DNA from: Yoonia maritima
GTDB lineage: Bacteria; Pseudomonadota; Alphaproteobacteria; Rhodobacterales; Rhodobacteraceae
Direction of reading: 5' to 3'
Length of the DNA: 64,000 nucleotides
Assembly (NCBI RefSeq): GCF_002933395.1
Contig: NZ_PKFN01000009.1
Location: 62,001 to 126,000, forward strand
Below the pieces are notes generated by a model, which was not told the DNA's origin, made no database searches, and saw only the letters and a list, made by a program, of their open reading frames with translations. Numbering within the stretch: position 1 is the stretch's first letter; each line of letters begins with the position of its first letter. Made by a program: the position numbers and the translations under genes. Shown here piece after piece: positions 37,151 through 46,463 of this stretch.

Positions 37151-37273
37151 AATTTAGGGGCATTGCGGGAACCGCCAGACGACCCAATCGCGAATGGTCG
37201 TTTTAAATCAGGCTTGGGCGTGGTGCACGATATGGATACTTTATCCTAAAATATTATGCACGTGCCTGCCTTT

Positions 37274-37304
37274 AGCAATGCCCGTCAAATAGCCGGGCAT
37301 TGTT
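37274..37304 (+). terminator. Hairpin after FAH gene / upstream of fnrL
   Basis: CAATGCCCG and CGGGCATTG form a perfect 9-bp stem with a 9-nt loop; flanks add a wobble and an A-T pair. It is followed by TTGGGTTT, a weak T-rich tail. It could terminate the sugar-acid operon or shape the fnrL leader. Confidence 0.45.
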
Positions 37305-37373
37305 GGGTTTGGAGTGGCATTATACGGCTATCTGGGGCATGGTTTGTCTGCCAAAAGGCTTGGAGCCGCCAAA

Positions 37374-38093
37374 ATGCAACTATCTGTCCCAAAGCTGAAG
37401 TCGTGTGACGATTGTCCAATTCGGTATAATGCCGTTTGTTCCAAATGCGAGCCCGCTGAAATGCGCGAGCTGGAAGAGATAAAATATTACCGCTCGTTCT
37501 CGGCTGGACAGCCGGTGTTTTTCGCAGGTGATCCATTAGAATTTGTGGGTTCGATTGTTTCTGGTGTGTCTAGCTTGACGCGCACCATGCCTGACGGCCG
37601 TGTGCAAATGGTGGGTTTGCTCTTACCGGGCGACTTTATGGGGCGCCCGCATCGCGAAACGATCGATTGCGATGTTGTCGCTGAAACGGACATTATGCTG
37701 TGTTGTTTTCGTAGAAAGCCCTTCGAACGACTGATCAATGACACGCCACATGTTGGTCAGCGATTGTTGGAGATGACGCTTGATGAGCTGGATGCAGCAC
37801 GCGAATGGATGCTTGTCTTAGGCCGTAAAACTGCCCGCGAAAAAATTGCTTCCCTGCTATATATGATAGCGACCCGCATGGCGAAACTGTCGGAGAAAAC
37901 AGGTGACGAAGCAACGTTCACTTTGCCGATTACCCGCGAAACAATGGCGAATTACTTGGGGCTGACGATTGAAACGGTGAGCCGCCAGATGTCTGCACTA
38001 AAGCGCGAAGGCCTAATCGCATTTTCCGACCGCCGAGACATCACCGTACCTCAGATTGAAGCATTGAAGGCGGAAACGGGCGAAGACGCCTAG
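37374..38093 (+). CDS. fnrL: Oxygen-sensing Crp/Fnr regulator FnrL
   Basis: A 239-residue Crp/Fnr-family activator. The N-terminal cysteine cluster CDDCPIRYNAVCSKC (C11, C14, C22, C25), with a later cysteine in ETIDCDVVAE, suits an oxygen-labile [4Fe-4S] centre. A cyclic-nucleotide-like beta-roll follows, and the C-terminal helix-turn-helix reads TRETMANYLGLTIETVSRQ, whose E-x-x-S-R recognition contacts TTGAT. The ATG at 37374 is chosen because the cysteine motif and homologous N-terminus begin there. FNR boxes upstream of ccoNOQP and ccoGHIS in this window are its likely targets. No box is seen before fnrL itself. Confidence 0.93.
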   Translation: MQLSVPKLKSCDDCPIRYNAVCSKCEPAEMRELEEIKYYRSFSAGQPVFFAGDPLEFVGSIVSGVSSLTRTMPDGRVQMVGLLLPGDFMGRPHRETIDCDVVAETDIMLCCFRRKPFERLINDTPHVGQRLLEMTLDELDAAREWMLVLGRKTAREKIASLLYMIATRMAKLSEKTGDEATFTLPITRETMANYLGLTIETVSRQMSALKREGLIAFSDRRDITVPQIEALKAETGEDA

Positions 38094-38148
38094 GGGCAGG
38101 TTCCTGTTGTTCACATGTTTTTCCGTGGCTAAGGTTGGTTTGTAACGG

Positions 38149-38281
38149 CGGTCTCTGGTTGGCGCTTCACGGCACCGGGGCGGGGCATCCCCGCCTAACT
38201 TACCACCTTTGCATACACGGCATCACCGTTACTGGGCGCAGCCCAGCGCGGGTGATGCGCGACCAAGAAAGGCAGAGATCG
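38149..38281 (+). ncRNA. Candidate retron msr-msd non-coding RNA
   Basis: This about 133-nt segment lies between fnrL and the reverse transcriptase. Its ends can pair, as retron a1/a2 do: CGGTCTCTG (38149-38157) with CAGAGATCG (38273-38281), nine pairs including one G-U. Inside are a perfect 7-bp hairpin GGCGGGG-CAT-CCCCGCC (38179-38195), and a long stem GCATCACC/GGTGATGC (38220-38227 with 38251-38258) enclosing CTGGGC-GCA-GCCCAG (38232-38246). The first suits an msr stem and the second an msd stem. The branching G is not identified with certainty. The call is structural inference only. Confidence 0.42.
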
Positions 38282-38363
38282 TTCGTTGCAGTCATCCTCT
38301 TTTCGTTCATGCCGCAGCCTTGCCCGCCTTTTAGCGCCTAGTTTGCAGAAATGCCGGTGGACG

Positions 38364-39599
38364 ATGCCAGAGTTGACCGGCGCGCTACAACGCCGTTTAC
38401 CACCGCAGTTTCATCGCGAAGCGCAGTTGATCGCAGCGGATTTAATTCCGTTGCTACCGGTGATGGTGGCGCCAACTGACGGTGCGATTACCAAGGGGCT
38501 GTTAAACTGTGGTGCTTTTGCCCGTCTTCATCGCGAATGTTTGCGGTTGGGAATTTGGCCTGCCGCAGATCTGCAGTCGGACCAAATGCGTCCCTATGCG
38601 CCATTTGCGCAGTTAGATTTACCAGACCTGCGGACCGAGGCCAACCTGGCCGATTGGCTCATGCTCGATTATTCTCGGGTCGCCTATTTTACAGATATAA
38701 GTAATCGGCAAAACGATCACCCTGATGCGCCAGTGCATCATTATCTATATGGTTTGCGTCGCAAATCTTCTGGAGGTCTACGTGTCATCGAGGCACCGAA
38801 ATCTAATTTAAAGTCAATTCAACGGCGAATACTACATGGGATATTGGATCAGGTTCCAGTCCACACAGATGCCTTTGGCTTCGTGCGTGGCCGATCATGC
38901 GTGCAGGGCGCTGCCCGTCATTGCGGTGAGGAATGTGTGGTTCGCTTTGATTTACGGGACTTCTTTCCCAGTATCCAATCAAAGCGGGTTTTGGGGTTAT
39001 TCCGGCGGTTAGGGTACCCACGCTGGGTTGCCCAATCATTGACTGGGCTTTGCACGACTGCGACGCCGGGTCGGGTGCTTGTCGGTTTGCCGCCGCAACA
39101 ACGTCAGCAGATGCGTGTGCCGCATTTGCCGCAAGGGGCGGCGACATCGCCTGCGTTGGCAAATTTGATCGCGTTTACATTGGATCGCCGATTGTCAGGG
39201 CTCGCTCGTAGTGTTGGCGCAGGGTACAGCCGCTATGCTGATGATCTGACGTTTTCAGGTGATATCGGCATTACTGGTGTTCTCGAAGACGCCATTCCGC
39301 AAATAATCGCGGATGAGGGGTTTGTGATAAACCCAAACAAAACCCGCGTTACACACCGTTCAGAACGTCAAACGGTAACGGGCATTGTGGTGAACCAGCA
39401 TTTGAATATTTCACGCAAGCAATACGACCAAATCAAGGCGATCATTCATGCATTGCGCCGACCAGATGATCCACGTCGTCTAGATCAGGCGTTTTGTTTG
39501 TCCTTGGAAGGCAAAATCGACTGGGTTTGCGCCGTGAACCCGCATCGGGGCAATAAATTAAGGCGGCTATATCAAGTCACAATCGAAGATTTCGGGTGA
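38364..39599 (+). CDS. Retron-type reverse transcriptase
   Basis: A 411-residue RNA-directed DNA polymerase. RT motifs are in order: GFVRGRSCVQGAARH, motif A RFDLRDFFPSI (D196), motif B LPQGAATSPALANL (Q257), catalytic YADD (291-294), and FVINPNKTRV. The VTGIVVNQ near residue 338 is like the retron VTGL signature. The usual QGAPTSP has an alanine in place of proline. About 100 residues precede the polymerase core (LADWLMLDYSRV...) and could carry an added function. The ATG at 38364 is preferred over an upstream TTG at 38286. A structured candidate ncRNA lies just upstream. No separate effector gene follows; the next gene is on the opposite strand. Retrons act in phage defence in known cases. 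Confidence 0.87.
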   Translation: MPELTGALQRRLPPQFHREAQLIAADLIPLLPVMVAPTDGAITKGLLNCGAFARLHRECLRLGIWPAADLQSDQMRPYAPFAQLDLPDLRTEANLADWLMLDYSRVAYFTDISNRQNDHPDAPVHHYLYGLRRKSSGGLRVIEAPKSNLKSIQRRILHGILDQVPVHTDAFGFVRGRSCVQGAARHCGEECVVRFDLRDFFPSIQSKRVLGLFRRLGYPRWVAQSLTGLCTTATPGRVLVGLPPQQRQQMRVPHLPQGAATSPALANLIAFTLDRRLSGLARSVGAGYSRYADDLTFSGDIGITGVLEDAIPQIIADEGFVINPNKTRVTHRSERQTVTGIVVNQHLNISRKQYDQIKAIIHALRRPDDPRRLDQAFCLSLEGKIDWVCAVNPHRGNKLRRLYQVTIEDFG

Positions 39600-39663
39600 G
39601 GGTGGGCGCAACCTGTGATCCTCCCAGTACACAAACACGACCACCCTACGTGTGTCGCGGTTC

Positions 39664-40494
39664 TTAGCGCGACATCAAGATCGGTCGGTCGGCCATCTCC
39701 AGCAAGCTTCGCGTTGTGCCTCCAAAGACAGCTTCGCGTAGGCGGGAATGGCCATAGGCCCCGGACACGATCATCTGTGCGCCAACCTCCCGAGTATGGC
39801 GCAACAGTATCTCGGCGATATCTGGCTCTGTTTTTGCCAAAACGTCAACCTGAGTCTTTGCTCCATGTCGCATTAAATACTGTGCGACCGCCCCTCCGGG
39901 GTCTGATCTATCGGCGGCGCGTACGGGGGGATCGATGATGCAGATGTCAGTTTGGGCCGCTTCGGCCAGAAATGGGAGCGCGGCACGTATGGCTGTCATC
40001 GCCTCGGTTCCATCATTCCATCCGACGATCACGCGCCCGTTTGGTTCTGGGGCTGTGCAACCTTTTGGGATCATAAGAACGGGGCGTTCGGCTGCGAAAA
40101 GGCTTGCTTCGACAATTGCGGCAACTTCTTCGCTATCTTGGTATGGACGCGCTGTTACCACAAGGTCGGAAAACCGCAAGTTGCGGGCGACGAAGCTTGA
40201 CAAGGCTGGTCCCTGTACGGCGGCCCCTTGTAAAGACCAACGCACCGTTTCGCCCTGCATTTCGGCATTTACCCATTTTTCTAATGCATCACGCTGTTTG
40301 ATGGCCTCGCGGGTTTGGTCGGCAATTAGCATTGCCTCGGCCCCCATATAATAGCCACCTGTTTCCGAATGACTGATTGTGATCGCGTATATGTCAAGAT
40401 GCGCATCCATCCGAGTGGCAAGCGCGATTGCTGCATTTAGTCCGTCAACGTCTTCTTTTTGCGTAAGAATAACAGAGATGATCTTATAGGCCAT
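39664..40494 (-). CDS. Universal stress protein (tandem UspA domains)
   Basis: A 276-residue protein from the ATG at 40494 (MAYKIISVIL). It has two Usp-like alpha/beta units; the second contains VIVGWNDGTEAMTAIRAALP and ends GAYGHSRLREAVFGGTTRSLLEMADRPIL, whose G-x2-G-x9-G(S/T) pattern binds ATP. A longer upstream frame is less likely, as homologues start at this methionine. It is divergent from ccoNOQP with an FNR box between, and UspA-type genes are frequently part of low-oxygen regulons. A TATCAT (minus strand, 40570-40565) could be its -10. Confidence 0.85.
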   Translation of the reverse strand: MAYKIISVILTQKEDVDGLNAAIALATRMDAHLDIYAITISHSETGGYYMGAEAMLIADQTREAIKQRDALEKWVNAEMQGETVRWSLQGAAVQGPALSSFVARNLRFSDLVVTARPYQDSEEVAAIVEASLFAAERPVLMIPKGCTAPEPNGRVIVGWNDGTEAMTAIRAALPFLAEAAQTDICIIDPPVRAADRSDPGGAVAQYLMRHGAKTQVDVLAKTEPDIAEILLRHTREVGAQMIVSGAYGHSRLREAVFGGTTRSLLEMADRPILMSR

Positions 40495-40589
40495 TGTTGG
40501 CATCCCTTTGATCGATTTCATCGTTGGTCCGGTCGTTCGCGCAAAACCGTGCCGTAAACCCAGCATGATACAAATCAGTTAGTTCGGTG

Positions 40590-40603
40590 TTGATCCATGT
40601 CAA
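40590..40603. promoter_or_regulatory. FNR box upstream of ccoN and usp
   Basis: TTGATCCATGTCAA differs from the TTGAT-N4-ATCAA consensus at one position. It lies 89 bp before ccoN and 96 bp before the usp start, so it could serve both divergent transcripts. Confidence 0.8.
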
Positions 40604-40691
40604 AGACCCGAACGGAACATCCGCGCAAAAGAGAATCCATAAATAGCTGTCGCATCAGATTTTGGGTGTGGCAAACGAAGGGGATTCTCTG

Positions 40692-42290
40692 ATGGAGAAC
40701 TATATTAAGCTGGTCGTCTTAGGGCTAATCACCCTGATTGCGGCCATTGGCGCAAACTGGGGTCGCGATGTTGCCTACGTCGTGCATGCGATCATCATTA
40801 TGCTGGTGTCGGGTTTTTTGTTTGTGCGTACGCTGCGCCTGACTGATGAACCGGTTAGGCCGATTCCGATCGATGGATACATGGATGATGTCGTGCGGGC
40901 CGGGGTCATTGCGACCACGTTTTGGGGTGTCGTTGGCTTTCTTGTCGGTGTCGTCATTGCGTTTCAACTGGCGTTTCCATCGTTGAATTTTGAATTCCTT
41001 CAACCTTTCGGAAATTTTGGTCGGTTACGTCCCCTGCATACAAGTGCGGTGATTTTTGCCTTTGGAGGTAACGCGCTGATCATGTCCTCATTCTACATCG
41101 TGCAACGGACCTGCGGCGCACGATTGTGGGGCGGGAACCTGTCGTGGTTTGTGTTTTGGGGGTACAACTTGTTTATTGTACTTGCGGCGACAGGTTATTT
41201 GCTTGGGGCGACCCAATCAAAAGAATACGCCGAACCCGAATGGTACGTTGATATCTGGCTGACCATCGTTTGGGTCGCATTCCTAGCTGTTTATCTTGGC
41301 ACGATCTTTAACCGCAAAGAAAAGCACATCTATGTTGCGAACTGGTTCTTGCTGTCGTTCATCATTACCGTGGCGATGCTGCACATCGTGAACAACCTTT
41401 CTGTTCCTGTCAGTATCTGGGGCAGTAAATCGGTGCAGCTATTCGCGGGCGTCCAGGACGCGATGACCCAGTGGTGGTATGGCCATAACGCTGTGGGCTT
41501 TTTCCTGACTGCGGGCTTCCTCGGGATGATGTACTACTTTGTGCCCAAGCAAGCGGGGCGTCCGGTTTACAGTTATAAACTGTCGATCATTCACTTTTGG
41601 GCCCTCATATTCCTATATATCTGGGCTGGTCCACACCACCTGCATTATACCGCACTGCCTGATTGGGCATCGACGCTGGGTATGGTGTTTTCGATCATCC
41701 TTTGGATGCCAAGCTGGGGCGGCATGATCAACGGTCTGATGACCCTGCAAGGGGCATGGGACAAGCTGCGTACCGATCCGATCATTCGGATGATGGTCAT
41801 CAGCCTCGCGTTCTATGGCATGTCCACTTTTGAGGGACCGATGATGTCGATCCGCGCTGTGAACAGCCTGTCACATTATACCGACTGGACCATTGGGCAC
41901 GTGCACTCGGGCGCGCTTGGTTGGAACGGGATGATCACATTCTCTGCACTGTATTTCTTGACACCACGTCTGTGGGGCCGTGCGCAGATGCATTCAATGT
42001 CGGCGATCAACTGGCACTTCTGGTTGGCCACAATCGGTATCATTCTTTACGCAGCGTCCATGTGGGTCACCGGTATCATGGAAGGCCTGATGTGGCGCGA
42101 AGTCGATGCGAACGGTTTTCTTGTGAACAGCTTTGCCGACACTGTGTCCGCCAAACTGCCCATGTATATCGTCCGCGGTTTGGGTGGAGTCATGTACCTA
42201 GTGGGTGCGCTGATCATGGCCTGGAACATCTTTATGACCGTCAAAGGTGGCGCGCGCCAAAAAGCCTTTGTTGGCGTCCCAGCAGAATAA
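40692..42290 (+). CDS. ccoN: cbb3-type cytochrome c oxidase subunit I
   Basis: Catalytic subunit of the high-affinity terminal oxidase, in the inner membrane; reduces oxygen to water and pumps protons. The 532-residue protein has about a dozen TM helices and the expected histidine ligands, e.g. in [37 protein letters not shown] and [17 protein letters not shown]. The ATG at 40692 has AAGGGGA upstream; an earlier frame start at 40662 is less likely. First gene of ccoNOQP. Confidence 0.96.
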   Translation: MENYIKLVVLGLITLIAAIGANWGRDVAYVVHAIIIMLVSGFLFVRTLRLTDEPVRPIPIDGYMDDVVRAGVIATTFWGVVGFLVGVVIAFQLAFPSLNFEFLQPFGNFGRLRPLHTSAVIFAFGGNALIMSSFYIVQRTCGARLWGGNLSWFVFWGYNLFIVLAATGYLLGATQSKEYAEPEWYVDIWLTIVWVAFLAVYLGTIFNRKEKHIYVANWFLLSFIITVAMLHIVNNLSVPVSIWGSKSVQLFAGVQDAMTQWWYGHNAVGFFLTAGFLGMMYYFVPKQAGRPVYSYKLSIIHFWALIFLYIWAGPHHLHYTALPDWASTLGMVFSIILWMPSWGGMINGLMTLQGAWDKLRTDPIIRMMVISLAFYGMSTFEGPMMSIRAVNSLSHYTDWTIGHVHSGALGWNGMITFSALYFLTPRLWGRAQMHSMSAINWHFWLATIGIILYAASMWVTGIMEGLMWREVDANGFLVNSFADTVSAKLPMYIVRGLGGVMYLVGALIMAWNIFMTVKGGARQKAFVGVPAE

Positions 42291-42302
42291 GGATCAGGAA
42301 CA

Positions 42303-43052
42303 ATGTCTGATACAACACCTACCAAAGGCTTCCTGGCCAAACATGCCGCATTAGAGCGCAGCCCAACCTTGCTGTTCGTTTGCTCGCTGCTTGTGGTGAC
42401 TGTGGGCGGGATCGTAGAAATTGCACCGCTATTCTACCTTGAGAACACCATCGAAAAGGTCGAAGGCGTGCGCCCTTATTCCCCGCTAGAACTGGCGGGG
42501 CGGGATATTTATGTACGCGAGGGCTGCTATGTCTGCCATAGCCAGATGATCCGCCCGATGCGTGACGAGGTCGAACGCTATGGCCATTATTCGCTAGCTG
42601 CTGAATCGATGTATGACCACCCGTTTCAATGGGGTTCAAAACGCACAGGGCCTGATCTGGCCCGTGTTGGCGGCAAGTATTCAGATGCTTGGCATGTGGA
42701 TCATCTAATTGATCCGCAATCAGTGGTGCCTGAATCGGTGATGCCGGGATACGGCTATCTGATGGATGCCGAAGTGAACGCAGGATATGCGGCAGACGTC
42801 GTTGCAACCCATCGGATTGTCGGTGTTCCCTATACCGAGGAAATGATCGAGGTCGCCGCATCTGATGTTTTGGCACAGATTGATCCCGACAGTGAATCTT
42901 ATGATGATCTGCTTGAACGCTATCCCGGTGCGCAAATCCGTAACTTTGACGGCGCGCCCGGCGTGTCTGAAATGGATGCGCTTGTGGCCTATCTGCAAAT
43001 GCTGGGTACGACGGTTGATTTCTCGACCTTCACCCCAGACGCCAGCCGCTAA
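42303..43052 (+). CDS. ccoO: cbb3-type cytochrome c oxidase subunit II (mono-heme)
   Basis: A 249-residue membrane-anchored c-type cytochrome. One N-terminal TM segment (residues about 22-45) is followed by the heme site C75-Y-V-C78-H79, and a methionine ligand is available in [10 protein letters not shown]. Passes electrons from CcoP to CcoN. It lies 12 nt after ccoN with a ribosome-binding site AGGA in the gap. Confidence 0.96.
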   Translation: MSDTTPTKGFLAKHAALERSPTLLFVCSLLVVTVGGIVEIAPLFYLENTIEKVEGVRPYSPLELAGRDIYVREGCYVCHSQMIRPMRDEVERYGHYSLAAESMYDHPFQWGSKRTGPDLARVGGKYSDAWHVDHLIDPQSVVPESVMPGYGYLMDAEVNAGYAADVVATHRIVGVPYTEEMIEVAASDVLAQIDPDSESYDDLLERYPGAQIRNFDGAPGVSEMDALVAYLQMLGTTVDFSTFTPDASR

Positions 43053-43064
43053 GGAGTACTGACA

Positions 43065-43280
43065 ATGGATACCTATTCATTCTTACGCCAACTCGCCGAT
43101 AGCTGGGTTCTGCTGGCGATGACGCTGTTCTTTCTTGGGGTCATTGTTTGGGCGTTTCGGCCCGGCAGCGCCAAGGTTCATGCCGAAACCGCGAGCATCC
43201 CATTTCGTAACGAAGTTAAGCCGGGCAGCGCTGAAGCGCCTGTCAGCGACGCCCCAAAAGCCAAGGAGCTGCAATCATGA
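43065..43280 (+). CDS. ccoQ: cbb3-type cytochrome oxidase subunit CcoQ
   Basis: A 71-residue protein with one TM helix (about residues 14-30, VLLAMTLFFLGVIVWAF) and a polar C-terminus. CcoQ stabilises the assembled oxidase. It overlaps ccoP by ATGA at 43277-43280. Confidence 0.92.
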   Translation: MDTYSFLRQLADSWVLLAMTLFFLGVIVWAFRPGSAKVHAETASIPFRNEVKPGSAEAPVSDAPKAKELQS

Positions 43281-44146
43281 GCAGCGATAAAAAAGACATT
43301 GATGAAGTCACCGGCACCGACACAACGGGTCATAGCTGGGACGGGATCAAAGAGCTGAACAATCCGCTCCCTCGGTGGTGGCTGTGGACGCTTTACATGA
43401 CCATCGTTTGGGCGATTGGGTATTCGATTGCCTATCCAGCGTGGCCAATGATTTCCGGCGCGACAGCCGGCGTGCTAGGCTATTCAACCCGTGCCGAGGT
43501 CGCAGCCGACATCGCACGGTTTGAAGAAGCCAACGCCGGAATTTCAGCGGAGCTGGCCGCTGCGGATTTAACGACCTTGTCCGACAACGAAGATCTGATG
43601 CGATATGCAACGTCAGCCGGGGCGGCGGTGTTCCGCAACAACTGTTCACAGTGCCATGGTTCTGGCGCCGCAGGTTCCAAGGGCTATCCTAACCTGCTTG
43701 ATGATGATTGGCTGTGGGGCGGTGATTTTGAAAACATCAGCTACACGATCCGTCACGGCATCCGGAACGAGGAAGACTGGGATGCGCGCTATTCTGAGAT
43801 GACAGCGTTTGATGACATTCTGTCAGGCGATGAAATTGATGCAGTCGTGCAGCATGTGCTCGCGATTTCCAATCAAGACCACGATGCGGCTTTAGCCGAA
43901 ACAGGTGGCGTAATTTTCTATGACAATTGTGCCGCGTGTCACGGCGATGATGGTGCCGGAAACAGGGATATGGGTGCTCCAAACCTGACCGACGCCATTT
44001 GGCTTTATGGTGGAGACACTGCGTCTCTAGAGGGAACCGTGCGCTATGCCCGTTTTGGAGTGATGCCTAACTGGGGCACGCGCCTAACAGAAGCCGAAAT
44101 TCAAGCGGTTACTGCCTATGTCCATCAATTGGGCGGCGGCGAATAA
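43277..44146 (+). CDS. ccoP: cbb3-type cytochrome c oxidase subunit III (di-heme)
   Basis: A 289-residue subunit anchored by one helix (about residues 34-54). Two heme c sites are present: C123-S-Q-C126-H127 and C218-A-A-C221-H222. It accepts electrons from soluble cytochrome c. The N-terminal SWDGIKELNNPLPRWW is a hallmark of CcoP. Final gene of the operon, followed by a strong terminator. Confidence 0.96.
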   Translation: MSSDKKDIDEVTGTDTTGHSWDGIKELNNPLPRWWLWTLYMTIVWAIGYSIAYPAWPMISGATAGVLGYSTRAEVAADIARFEEANAGISAELAAADLTTLSDNEDLMRYATSAGAAVFRNNCSQCHGSGAAGSKGYPNLLDDDWLWGGDFENISYTIRHGIRNEEDWDARYSEMTAFDDILSGDEIDAVVQHVLAISNQDHDAALAETGGVIFYDNCAACHGDDGAGNRDMGAPNLTDAIWLYGGDTASLEGTVRYARFGVMPNWGTRLTEAEIQAVTAYVHQLGGGE

Positions 44147-44201
44147 GGATCACAGGCACCGTACCATCTGTTCGCGCAACGGTACGTACCCAGTGAAGGA
44201 A

Positions 44202-44232
44202 GGGCACCCAAGCAAATGGGTGCCCTTTTTTT
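44202..44232 (+). terminator. ccoNOQP terminator
   Basis: GGGCACCC and GGGTGCCC form a perfect 8-bp stem with an 8-nt loop, followed by seven T. Confidence 0.9.
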
Positions 44233-44376
44233 GGTTGCGCGAGTTGTTGCTTAACCACTACAGGGTGTATTGATTTTTGAAATTCCAGCCTGGCGGAATT
44301 GCTTCGGTGTCATTCACTAGGTTAGCCGGCCTGTGGGGGCGCTAAAAAACGTCTATTAAAGGTTAGGAAAAGTTGA

Positions 44377-44757
44377 GTGAAATTTATACCATCTATTATT
44401 CTATGCGCTGCTGTATCTGTGTCCGGTTGTGCGACGGTCACGCGTGGGACAAATGACGTATTGAATGTCAATACAACGCCATCTGGCGCACAGGTTCAAA
44501 CAAGCAATGGATTTAGCTGCGCCAGCACTCCTTGTGCGATTAAAATGCCGCGACGTTCAGAGTTTGTAGTTTCGATCGCTAAAGCTGGATGTCGCCCAGT
44601 GAATGTCAACGTGACACATAAAACTGCGAATGGCGGCGGCGCTGCGTTGGCTGGAAACGTCTTGGTTGGTGGCGTGATTGGTCTAGGTGTTGATGCGGCT
44701 ACAGGTGCGTCTCAAGAGTTGATGCCGAACCCGGTCCAAGTCACCCTCGAGTGCTGA
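44377..44757 (+). CDS. Small lipoprotein
   Basis: A 126-residue protein with a lipoprotein signal: hydrophobic segment then lipobox VSGC, cysteine at residue 18. After it come TTPSGAQVQTSNGFSCASTPC, which resembles PEGA-like surface domains, and a glycine-rich hydrophobic stretch near the C-terminus (GGGAALAGNVLVGGVIGLGV). Start is a GTG at 44377 with AGGAAAAG upstream. Function unknown; such genes in Rhodobacteraceae are sometimes mislabelled translation factors. Confidence 0.7.
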   Translation: MKFIPSIILCAAVSVSGCATVTRGTNDVLNVNTTPSGAQVQTSNGFSCASTPCAIKMPRRSEFVVSIAKAGCRPVNVNVTHKTANGGGAALAGNVLVGGVIGLGVDAATGASQELMPNPVQVTLEC

Positions 44758-44800
44758 TCTAATGTAGTGTGGCAACAAGGTTACGTTGCCACACTGTTTT

Positions 44801-45301
44801 CTAGGCTTCTTGTGCAAGCCGCGCTTCGAGCACGTCAAATGGAACACCGGGTTCATCTTTTGCACCGCGAATGACCAAAGACGTTTTTACAGATGCGACG
44901 TTCTCAGCGCTGGTCAGTTCCTCGGTCAGGAACCGTTGGAATGTCCGCAGATCAGGGGCCACACATTTCAGGATAAAGTCTACTTCGCCATTCAGCATGT
45001 GGCATTCCCGGACCAATGGCCAACCTCCACAGCGCTTTTCAAACGCGCTTAGGTCGATTTCGGCTTGGCTTACCAAACCGACCATTGCAAAAACCTGTAC
45101 CTCAAAGCCGAGTTCGCGCGCGTTTACGTCTGCGTGGTATCCTTGGATAAACCCTTGTTCTTCAAGCGTTCGTACACGACGTAGACACGGCGGGGCAGAA
45201 ATGCCGACGCGTTTTGCCAATTCAACATTTGTCATGCGCCCGTCTGCCTGCAGTTCCGCCAGAATCATTCGGTCAATTTCGTCAAGTTTAGTGCCCGGCA
45301 T
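44801..45301 (-). CDS. Lrp/AsnC-family transcriptional regulator
   Basis: A 166-residue regulator. The N-terminal helix-turn-helix includes TNVELAKRVGISAPPCLRRVRTLE-like residues 24-47, with the family's PCLRRV recognition helix, and the C-terminal RAM domain (about residues 70-150) would bind an amino acid. It is divergent from trxB, with 165 bp between them; it may control trxB, but no operator was identified. Confidence 0.88.
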   Translation of the reverse strand: MPGTKLDEIDRMILAELQADGRMTNVELAKRVGISAPPCLRRVRTLEEQGFIQGYHADVNARELGFEVQVFAMVGLVSQAEIDLSAFEKRCGGWPLVRECHMLNGEVDFILKCVAPDLRTFQRFLTEELTSAENVASVKTSLVIRGAKDEPGVPFDVLEARLAQEA

Positions 45302-45466
45302 CGGGGATCCTCTGTATTTTTCCGAATACTACGCAGTTGTGGGTGTCAGCGCAATATTATTTCAATGTTCGGTAATAAATGTACAGCGCATTCCTGCTAT
45401 GCGCGGTCTTTTAACCCGGGACGCGCACCGCTATATCAAAGCAAATTCATTTGAAAGAGGCCAATC

Positions 45467-46408
45467 ATGTCCGAGACGCGTCACACCAAAGTTCTGATCA
45501 TCGGCTCTGGTCCGTCTGGCTATACTGCGGGGGTCTATGCGGCCCGCGCCATGCTGGAACCGATCCTAGTGCAAGGCATTGAACCCGGTGGCCAATTGAC
45601 CACAACAACCGAAGTTGAAAACTGGCCCGGTGACACAGAAGTCCAGGGGCCTGATCTGATGGTTCGCATGGAAGCACACGCCCGCGCGATGGGCTGCGAG
45701 ATTGTCGGCGACATCATTACTGAGTTGGACCTGCAAAACCGTCCGTTCACGGCAAAGTCGGACAGCGGCACGGTTTATACCGCCGATGCCGTGATCCTAT
45801 GCACTGGTGCGCGCGCGAAATGGCTGGGCCTTCCGACGGAAGAAAAGTTCAAGGGATTCGGTGTTAGCGCCTGTGCAACCTGCGACGGCTTCTTTTATCG
45901 CGGTCAAGAAATCGTTGTGGTCGGTGGCGGCAACACTGCCGTGGAAGAGGCGCTGTTCCTGACCAACTTTGCATCCAAAGTGACCCTGATTCACCGCCGC
46001 GACGAACTGCGTGCCGAGAAGATCTTGCAAGACCGTTTGGAGAAGAACCCGAAGATCGAAACGCTTTGGTTCCATGAAGTTGACGAAGTCTACGGCACCG
46101 ACAGCCCACTTGGCGTCGAAGGGATCAAGGTTAAGCACACGACCACTGGTGAGATCACGGATATCCCGGCCAAAGGCGTATTTATCGCAATCGGTCACGC
46201 GCCTGCCTCTGAACTGGTCAAAGACCAGCTTGAACTGCATAGCGGCGGATATGTTGCGGTTGAACCGGGTAGCACGCGGACAGCTATCCCCGGCGTATTC
46301 GCGGCCGGCGACTTGACTGACCACGTTTACCGTCAGGCAGTGACATCTGCCGGGATGGGCTGCATGGCGGCACTTGATGCTGAACGGTTCTTGGCCGAGC
46401 AGGACTAA
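45467..46408 (+). CDS. trxB: Thioredoxin reductase
   Basis: Reduces thioredoxin with NADPH in the cytosol. The 313-residue flavoprotein has the FAD motif IGSGPSGYTAG, the redox-active C136-A-T-C139 (CATCDGFF), and the NADPH motif VVGGGNTAVEEAL. The ATG is preceded by GAAAGAGG. It ends with a clear terminator at 46434-46463. Confidence 0.95.
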   Translation: MSETRHTKVLIIGSGPSGYTAGVYAARAMLEPILVQGIEPGGQLTTTTEVENWPGDTEVQGPDLMVRMEAHARAMGCEIVGDIITELDLQNRPFTAKSDSGTVYTADAVILCTGARAKWLGLPTEEKFKGFGVSACATCDGFFYRGQEIVVVGGGNTAVEEALFLTNFASKVTLIHRRDELRAEKILQDRLEKNPKIETLWFHEVDEVYGTDSPLGVEGIKVKHTTTGEITDIPAKGVFIAIGHAPASELVKDQLELHSGGYVAVEPGSTRTAIPGVFAAGDLTDHVYRQAVTSAGMGCMAALDAERFLAEQD

Positions 46409-46433
46409 GCGCCAATTACCATAGAATTTCAAG

Positions 46434-46463
46434 AAAATGCCGGGCGTGATGTCCGGCATTTTT
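46434..46463 (+). terminator. trxB terminator
   Basis: AAAATGCCGG and CCGGCATTTT form a 10-bp stem with a 9-nt loop, ending in a T run. The next 210 bp before sat-cysC contain no gene and no structure I can name; one GCGGG/CCCGC inverted repeat lies near 46625-46640. Confidence 0.85.

Noticed and set aside
38142..38232. Pairing GTAACGG (38142-38148) with CCGTTAC (38226-38232) in the retron-like region
   Set aside because: It competes with the better-supported long stem at 38220-38258 and is not at the ends of the structured segment.
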